Shown: positions 49,401 through 58,400 of the stretch, in pieces
Position numbering within the stretch: position 1 is the first letter of the stretch
How the letters are laid out: each line of letters opens with the position of its first letter
Assembly: GCA_021229015.1 (NCBI GenBank)
Contig: CM037795.1
Coordinates: 20,292,889-20,356,888, forward strand
DNA from: Solen grandis
Lineage: Eukaryota > Mollusca > Bivalvia > Adapedonta > Solenidae
DNA length: 64,000 bases
Direction: 5' to 3'
Notes under the pieces: model-generated
What the model was told of the DNA's origin: nothing
Seen by the model: the letters and a program-made list of their open reading frames with translations, nothing else
The model's database searches: none
Position numbers and translations under genes: made by a program

Positions 49401-52400
49401 AGGCCTTGCTCCCATGGCTGACACTGTAAACTATGCTGCTGGTTGCCATGACAACAAGTGCACCAACTACTCCAGCAGTGATATCAAGAAGGCGGTAGAA
49501 GGTGTCCAGCTGGTTGTCGTCTGTGTTGGAACAGGTAGGCTTAACCGTTAGGTAATGATTTGTGAGCCATGATATAAAAGAGGGGATCATTTTAAAAATT
49601 CATTGTCCAATTTTCTGTACTTCTGGGAAGGCTTTTTTCCAGAAATATTTTAGAAATGATTTTGCTGTCCCTGGTAGCCAAATGGTTGTAGCATTTGCCC
49701 TGGGGGCAGGATGTCATAGGTTCGATCCTTAACCAAGACATACCAATGTTGTAAAACATGGTACTGATATCTTCCTGCTTGGTGCTCCGTATAAATTAGG
49801 TAGTTTCAGGACTGATTGACCCAGTGTCGGGATAATGTGACTGGATGTGGTATCATGCCACATGTCTGTGGTGTGAAACTGCAGTATGACAGCATGCACT
49901 ATATCTGTCTCAAGTAGACATAGTCTTAAAATGACTGAAAGTTCAGTAAACTAATATTCATCAAGTCGTAAATGTGTAAATGGATATTCATGAGGTAAAG
50001 GAATAAATAAAAAAATTGATAACATGGGACGCTGTTTGCAAGTGCCTCAAAAGGAGTCTAAATGAGGTATTACGATTCTTTAAGATGGAAGGAAAGCAAC
50101 AACATCAACAAAAACTATATCCAAATCTTTATTGCTGAACTACTCAAATGAAATAAACTGTGATTTTGTAATAAGCTGAAATTACTCAATTGTGGATAAG
50201 CTGTACAACTTGATTGTGTGATAAGCTGTACTACACAATATGTGATAAGCTGTACAACTTGATTGTGTGATAAGCTGTACTACATAATTGTGTGATAAGC
50301 TGTACAATTTGATTGTGTGACAAGCTGTACTACATAATTGTGTGGTAAGTTGAACTACTCAACTTTATGTTGTTGGTCTGTATTCCAGGTCAGGAGCTTG
50401 AGGCTGAAGGCAATGATCGTAGAGACATGAACCTAGCTGGGAACCAGAGACAGCTGGTGGAGGATGCCATGGCAGCCAGTAGGTGTTTATGTCAAACTGT
50501 TGTCTCTGTATGTCCAACTGTATCAGGCATTTGCACTGACTAGACAGTACTCTTGTAGATGTTACCAAAAAAAAAGAGGTGTTGGAAAATCCTGTCTTTA
50601 TGACCTTATCTTACTCCTCATGTGCACTCACTCTTTAAGTATTTTTATCCATTGTTTATCTGGAAACAAGATTGCTCACTGAGATAGTAATGCATGAAAT
50701 AGTTAAATAAATTAATGCATTTATTTCTTATTCTTAAATAGTGTTTGTAGTGTGAAAAATAAACATTCATTTGATTGAATAAGAATTGAATGATCAATTT
50801 ACCTGAATTTCAAGATTGGTCAGTGAGCCATGATGAGAACAGGCAAGGGTTGAGATCTCTCAATCTTTTATCTTATGACTTTCTCAGAATAAAACAACCC
50901 TTTTGGAAATGTTATAGGGAATATTATGCTGCAGTAGCTAAGAGTAACGTCGAATAGCAAAATACAAAGCCATGGAAAGCTATTGCAACATAACTTGCCT
51001 TTTAAGCTCACCTGAGCACATGTGCTCAGGATGAGCTATTAGGATCAATGAATGTCCATTGTCTGTCCTATGTCCACAATTAGTTTGTTTGCACTCTAGC
51101 TTCTTCATTTTTAAAGCAATCATCTTCAAACTTAATGACATTATTTATTACCATAATATCTCATCCAAGTTTGATTATGGCTAATATCGGCTTATTAAAT
51201 CAGAGTTACGCCCCTTTTTAATATTAAAAAATACCAGATTTCAGTTTGTTTGCACTCTAGCATCTTCATTTCTCAAGTAATCATCTTCAAACTCCATGGC
51301 AATATTTATAACCATAATCGTCCGGCCAAGTTCAATTATGGCTGATATCAGCCAATTAGGTCAGGAGTTATGCCCCTTTTAATATTAAAAATGCTAGATA
51401 TCAGTTTGTTTGTACTGTAGCATCTTCATTTCTTAAGCAATCATCTTCAAACTCTATGACAGTGTTTATAGCCATATTCTATTGGCCAGGATCGATAATG
51501 GGGCATATCAGCCAATCAGGACAGGAGTTATGACCCTTTCAATCTTAAAAAATGCCAGATTTATCATTATTTGCACTCTAGCATCTTCATTTCTTAAGCA
51601 ATCATTTTGAAGTTTCACTGATAATGTTTAAAGACATAATCTCTCAGTCAAGATTATCTTCAAATTTTGACCACAGGCACTGTTTAGTTCCTGGAATTGA
51701 AGTGATCTCATGGATTATGTATTCAGTACATGACTGTTTGACTTGACTATTTGAGTTAACCATCGCTTCGACAGTATTTCAGTTGCATAGAGACGTCCAG
51801 CTAATTACAGGTGGAGAAAGACCCCGAATGCATGGAGGCATTCAGGTAGAACCACCGACCTACCGCAAGCCAGCTGGAAGGCTTCCTCACATGAAAATCC
51901 GAATGACCCTTCCAGGATTCGAACCCACGTGGTGAGGGGCTGAGTGAGTGTTAAAGTCAGTGACTTTACCCTCTCGGCCACATAGGCCCCCTGTATTCAG
52001 TACAAATATGCTATAATTTAGTAACTTGTACACGCAATGAAGGCAATTTTCTCAGGTGAGTGTCTTGAGGGCCATCTTGGCCCTCCTTTGCTATATACCT
52101 ATAAATAATCAAGACACAAGAAGTCAATTTACACAGGTTTTAATGAGTTTATCAAGTTTTCTCATGAAAGTCACAATATCGTATTTGTCACTGACATAAA
52201 ACTGAATTTTAATCTGTTGAAATGTATTTTTGCCTTGTGTTTTGCTTGTACTTTAACAAGAAAATTTGTAGGTATATAAAAAAATAAATTATAGCTGCTG
52301 CTCACATAAGATGTTGTTTTGTTTGGGTTAAAAATGATTGTTTCATTTCATGCACTCAGCTTTAAGGGTAGTTCCAGGACTGATTTGCCCAGTGTCAGGA

Positions 52401-55400
52401 TAATGTGATAGCTATGGTATTGTAACTCTTGTTAGACAGCATGTTACAAAGTATGTGAGATCATTCTGTGTTTACATTAATTTGATATCTGTATATGGAA
52501 CTCCGTTGTTGTCATAATATTGTTGTTGACCTGTTGCTCTGAACATACATATGTTACTATTTTTATTCACATGTTGCAAAATCATATTTTGAGAGATTCA
52601 GGAGAGATTTTTGGTGGAAACATAAGTATAAAATGTGTTAATTCTTGAATTTTTGCATGCATTATACTGTAAGCAAAAAAGAATGTTGTCTCTACTAAAA
52701 TAAGAACAAAAAACATGAAATGTTTGGCACACAGCACAACATTTATCTCATGTCCCAAATGACCGGAGGAACTCTTCCAGCTGGGTTGCGTTAGGTTGGT
52801 GGTTCCACCTGAATACCTCCATGCATTTAGGGTCTTCCTACACCTGCAATTAGCTGGACATTGCTATATGACAGAAATACAGACAAGGGTACTGTCAGAC
52901 AAAGGTACTGTCAGTCAAAGGTACAAATGTACTGTCAGGCAAGGGTACTGTCAGGCAAGGGTACTGTCAGGCAAGGGTACTGTCAAGCAAGGGTACTGTC
53001 AAGCAAGGGTACTGTCAAGCAAGGGCACTGTCAAGCAAGGGTACTGTCAGTCAAGGGTACTGTCAAGCAAGGGTATTGTCAAGCAAGGGTACTGTAAAGC
53101 AAGGGTATTGTCAAGCAAGGGTACTGTAAAGCAAGGGTTCTGTCAGTAAAGGGTACTGTCAGGCAAGGGTATTGTAAAGCAAGGGCACTGTCAGGCAAGG
53201 GCACTGTCAGGCAAGGGTTCTGTCAGTAAAAGGTACTGTCAGGCAAGGGTATTGTAAAGCAAGGGCACTGTCAGGCAAGGGAACTGTCAAGCAAGGGTAC
53301 TGTCAAGCAAGGGTACTGTCAGTGAAGGGTACTGTCAAGCAAGGGTACTGTCAGTAAAGGGTACTGTCAAGCAAGGGTACTGTCAGTAAAGGGTACTGTC
53401 AAGCAAGGGTACTGTCAAGCAAGGGTACTGTAAAGCAAGGGCACTGTCAGGCAAAGGAACTGTCAGGCAAGGATACTTTCATGTAAGTCGAGGGAACTGT
53501 TAGGCATATGAACTCTTAGTCAAGAGTACTTAAGGGCCTTAATATTGATTTGTACTTTATCTTGTGGTTTATGTATGATTTAAACTGTATTTATTGTACT
53601 TATATGTTTATATCTCAGGTGTTTAGGATAGAGATGCTATTAGATACATGCATAATCATGGTGTGAATATTAAGGGGTGTCTCAAAACTTACAGTTATTA
53701 GAATATGAGAAATTACAAAGTGTGTCTGTACAATACATGTGTTCATATTTGCATACTTTGTTTAGGTCCTGGTTCCCCAGTGTTGCTGCTGGTATTCAGC
53801 GCAAGCCCTGTCAACATAAGCTTTGCTGAGCGAGATTCCCGTGTAGCGGCCATCATGCAGTGTTTCTTCCCAGCCCAGGCAACAGGCCAGGCTCTTTTAA
53901 ACACAGTCACCATGGCAACCAGTGATGCTAGCCCTGCAGGCAGATTACCATATACATGGTATGATACAGAGGATCAGGTAGGAAGCTGTTTCACTCTAAA
54001 TGTTTAAAGTGGGAGACATTTTTAGCTCACCTGAGCACTTTGTGCTCAAGTGAGCTATTAGGATCGCCCTGCGTCCGTCGTCCGTCGTCGTGCGTCGTGC
54101 GTCGTCCGTCGTGCGTCGTCAACAATTTTCTTTAAACGGCATCTCCTCTGAAACCACTGGACAGAATTTGATTAAACTTGGCAGGGATGATCCTTGGGTC
54201 AACCTTCACAAAAGTTGCTAAAATAAACTTGATCCATGTAGAACTCTGGTTGCCATGGCAACAAAAAGAAAAAAAAATGAAAACTTAAAAAATCATCTTC
54301 TTCAAAACTACTGGTCAGATTTTAAAATAAATTGGTACAGATGTTCCTTGGGTCAACCTCTACCAAAGTTGCTAAAATTATTCCGATCCGTAAAAAAACA
54401 TGGCCGCCAGGGACGGGGCTTATTTGCCTTATATGTATATAGAGAAACCTTTAAACAACATCTCCTCTGAAACCACTGGACAGAATTTGATTAAACTTGG
54501 CAGGGATGATCCTTGGGTCAACCTTCACAAAAATTGCTAAAATGAACTTGATCCATGTAGAACTCTGGTTGCCATGGCAACAAAATGAAGAAAAAAATGA
54601 AAACTTTAAAATCATCTTCTTCAAAACTACTGGCCAGATTTTAAAATAAATTGGTACAGATGTTCCTTGGGTCAACCTCTACCAAAGTTGCTAAAATTAT
54701 TCCGATCCTTAAAAAAACATGGCCACCAGGGGCGGGGCTTATTTGCCTTATATGTATATAGAGAAACTTTTAAACAACATCTCCTCTGACACCACTGGAC
54801 AGAATTTGATTAAACTTAGCAGGGATGATCCTTGGGTCAACCTTCACAAAAGTTGCTAAAATAAACTTGATCCATGTAGAACTCTGGTTGCCATGGCAAC
54901 AAAATGAAAAAAAAAATGAAAATTTTTCAAAATCATCTTCTTCAAAACTACTGGCCAGATTTTAAAATAAATTGGTACAGATGTTCCTTGGGTCAACCTC
55001 TACCAAAGTTGCTAAAAATTTTCTGATCCTAAAAAAGGGGGGGGGGTTTTATATGTATATAGGTAAAACTTTAATCAACATTTCCTCTGAAACCACTGGA
55101 CAGAATTTGATTAAACTTGGCAGGGATGATCCTTGGGTCAACCTTCACAAAAGTTGCTAAAATAAACTTGATCCATGTAGAACTCTGGTTGCCATGGCAA
55201 CAAAAAGAAAAAAAAATGAAAACTTTAAAAATCATCTTCTTCAAAACTAGTGGCCAGATTTTAAAATAAATTGGTACAGATGTTCCTTGGGTCAACCTTT
55301 TTATCTCAGGTGAGCAATTTAGGGCCATCATGGGCCTCTTGTTTAAAAAGATGGTATATGATCACTATAGAAAAAAACCCATAAACAAGGACATTCTTTG

Positions 55401-58400
55401 TGTGACCCTGATCATTCTTTGTTCTTTTTAATATTTAAAGAAATGAATGCGTTCAAAAAAGATATAACTCAGTTACCTAAAATTATCAATAAATGACGAA
55501 ATTTTCAACAAGAAATATCTTTAAAAAAGATATTCTGCCATGGTAACCAGCTTGATGATTAGTGTCTGAATGGTTTAACATGTAATAGATTTTGTTGTTT
55601 GTTTAATAGTTGTGTAATTCCTGTGTAAGTGCAGCTCTTTGAAATACTAGTGTCCAAACAATTTGTATAATTTTGGTAGACACTGACAACCTTAAAACAT
55701 CTGCCCATTAGACTTCGTTTCGCAGGTTAGAAAAAACGAAACGGGATGTCACGTTTTTGTTGAATATATGATCTGTCAGGGTCAAACAATCAATTGCAAA
55801 ATTTGTGCGTTTCCTTTTTAGCTCACCTGAGCACATGTGCTCAGGATGAGCTCTTAGGATCGATGAATGTCCGTCGTCCATCCGTCCGTCCGTCGTCCAC
55901 AATTTGTTCGTTTGCACTCTAGCATCTTCATTTTATGAGCAATTATCTTCAAACTTTAAAACAATGTTTATAACCATAAAATCTCGGCCAAGTTCGATTA
56001 TGGCTGATATCGGAACATTAGGTCAGGAGTTATGCCCCTTTTAAAATTCAAAAAATGCCATATTTCAAGTTGTTTACACTCTAGCATCTTCATCTTTTGA
56101 GCAATCCTCTTCAAACTTTATGGCAATGCTTATGACCTAAGTCTCGATTGAGTTGATTATGCTGAGATCATCTTAGGTCAGGAGTTAAGCCCCTTTTAAT
56201 ATAAAAAAATGCCAATTTCACTTTGTTTACACTCTAGCATCTTCATCTTTTGAGCAATCATCTTCAAACTTTATGGCAATGCTTATGACCATAATGTCAC
56301 AATCGGGTTCAATTATAACTGATATTGACTTGTAAATTTAGGAGTTATGCCCATTTCATCATAAAAAAAAGCCAGATTTCACTTTTACACTCAAGCATCT
56401 TTATTTCTTAAGCAATCATCTTTCTCAGGTGAGCGACCAAGGGCCATCTTGGCCCTCTTGTTTAGCTCACCTGAGCACAGCTCAGGGTGAGCTTTTGGGA
56501 TACTTGATTGTCCGTCGTCCGTCGTCCGTCAACAATTTTGATGTTTACACACTAGTGGCCACAATTTTGATCCAGTCTTCCTCAAACTTGGTCAGAATAT
56601 TTGTCTTGATGATATCTTGAACCCTTTTGAAAATGGGTCAGGTTGGATCAAAAAGTAGGTCAGTAGGTCAAATCTTAGAAAAATCTTGTTTATACACTAG
56701 AGGCCACAATTTTGATCCAATATTCCTCAAACTTGGTCAGAATGTTTGTCTTGATGACATCTTGAACCCTTTCGAAAATGGGTCAGGTTGGATCAAAAAG
56801 TAGGTCAGTAGGTCAAATCTTAAAAAAATCTTGTTTACACACTAGAGGCCACAATTTTGATCCAATCTTCCTCAAACTTGGTCAGAATGTTTGTCTTGAT
56901 GACATCTTGAACCTTTGAAAATGGGCGGTGGACAAAAGTAGGTCATAGTCAAATCTTAAAAAATCTTGTTTACACACTAGAGGCCACAATTTTGATCCAA
57001 TATTCCTCAAACTTGGTCAGAATGTTTGTCTTGATGATATCTCGAACCAGTTCGAAAATGGGCCGGGCTGGACCGAAAAGTAGGTCAATAGATCAAATCT
57101 TAGAAAAATCTTGTTCACACACTAAAGGCCACAGTTTTGATGCAATCTTCCTCAAACTTTGGCAGAATGTTTGTCATGATGATATCTTTTGTGGATGGGG
57201 TCAGAAAATTCCTGAACATTGTTTCACCTCATCATCTTAATTCTAAAGCAATCTGTTTTGTACAGGCAATGAATAATACTTTTCTCAGGTGAGCGATCTA
57301 GGGCCATCTTGGCCCTCTTGTTTAGCGTTCTACTCTTTCAGTTTACCTTAAAAAGGTGCAGTGTCTTACTATTTGGGAGAAATCGTTCGCAGAGGAAGAA
57401 AACTTCAACTTTTAAAACAAACAGAGATCTAAAGAACTCGTTTCTGCAAATCCTTTCTTTACTTTTGACTAATTTTACAATGACCAATGGGAATTTAGCA
57501 AAGTATATAATAAGCAATGAAACACCTAATTTTATTCCGCTTCATTACTGTGTGTTTCACAGGAAGTCAGGGTGAAAATAAACAGCCTAATGGCTGAAAA
57601 AATATAAAATGATAAATGTAGAAAAGTTTTTTGCTACTTATATTTGGTTGTGATTTTCTTTTTAAAATATTTTTACCCTTTGACCAGATTCCATCAATGA
57701 CCAACTATTCCATGGAAGGGAGGACCTATCGATATTTTCAAGGTCAGCCATTGTACCCTTTTGGCTATGGACTTTCGTATGCCAAATTCGAATACCTCAA
57801 AATGAACCTGATTCCAACAATAGTATCAGGTGACGATCAGTATCTCTACGGTCAAATTCTCAATACAGCCACGGTGGACGCTTATGAGGTTTGTATGTTT
57901 TTGATTGGTTAGTGGTGGGGATGGGAAAGTTGGGGTGTTTCTTCACTTTAAGGAGAAGAACTCTTGTTAATCAGTTGGGCTTTTGAGTTAGGTTTATGTG
58001 GGATTTGTAAGGTCTAGTGTTAAAGTTGGCCAGGTCTTTTGAACTTAGATAATGGTTAGATGCAAAAGTGAATTACATACAGAGGTATGCAATTGAAAAT
58101 GATAACTATAACAAACTCTGTATACCAGTCAAGATACATACTGGTGTGATTACAAATGGAATACCTTGCTGAAGAATGGGTATATACACCAGACTCTGTG
58201 TGTGTGCTGTTACATGTAAGGTCTTAAGCAAGCCTCTTCCACTCTGGAAATATTATAACTTAACTTTCCTTGCAACACTTCAGTTTACCAAAATATTTGC
58301 AGTACTCTATCAGAAAGTCATGCTCTAATACATCAGTGTGTATATCCTGGCTACACAAAGCCAGATATGGTTTTGATACTGATACAGGAATCAGCATATT

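Noticed and set aside
6911..51992. Several tRNA-like sequences as functional tRNA genes
   Set aside because: B boxes are present, but acceptor stems do not close, A boxes are degenerate, and each is followed by a shared SINE body or tail.
52796..53149. 117-codon repetitive open frame
   Set aside because: Spans a SINE tail and the 15 bp array. It is periodic artefact, not a repeat protein.
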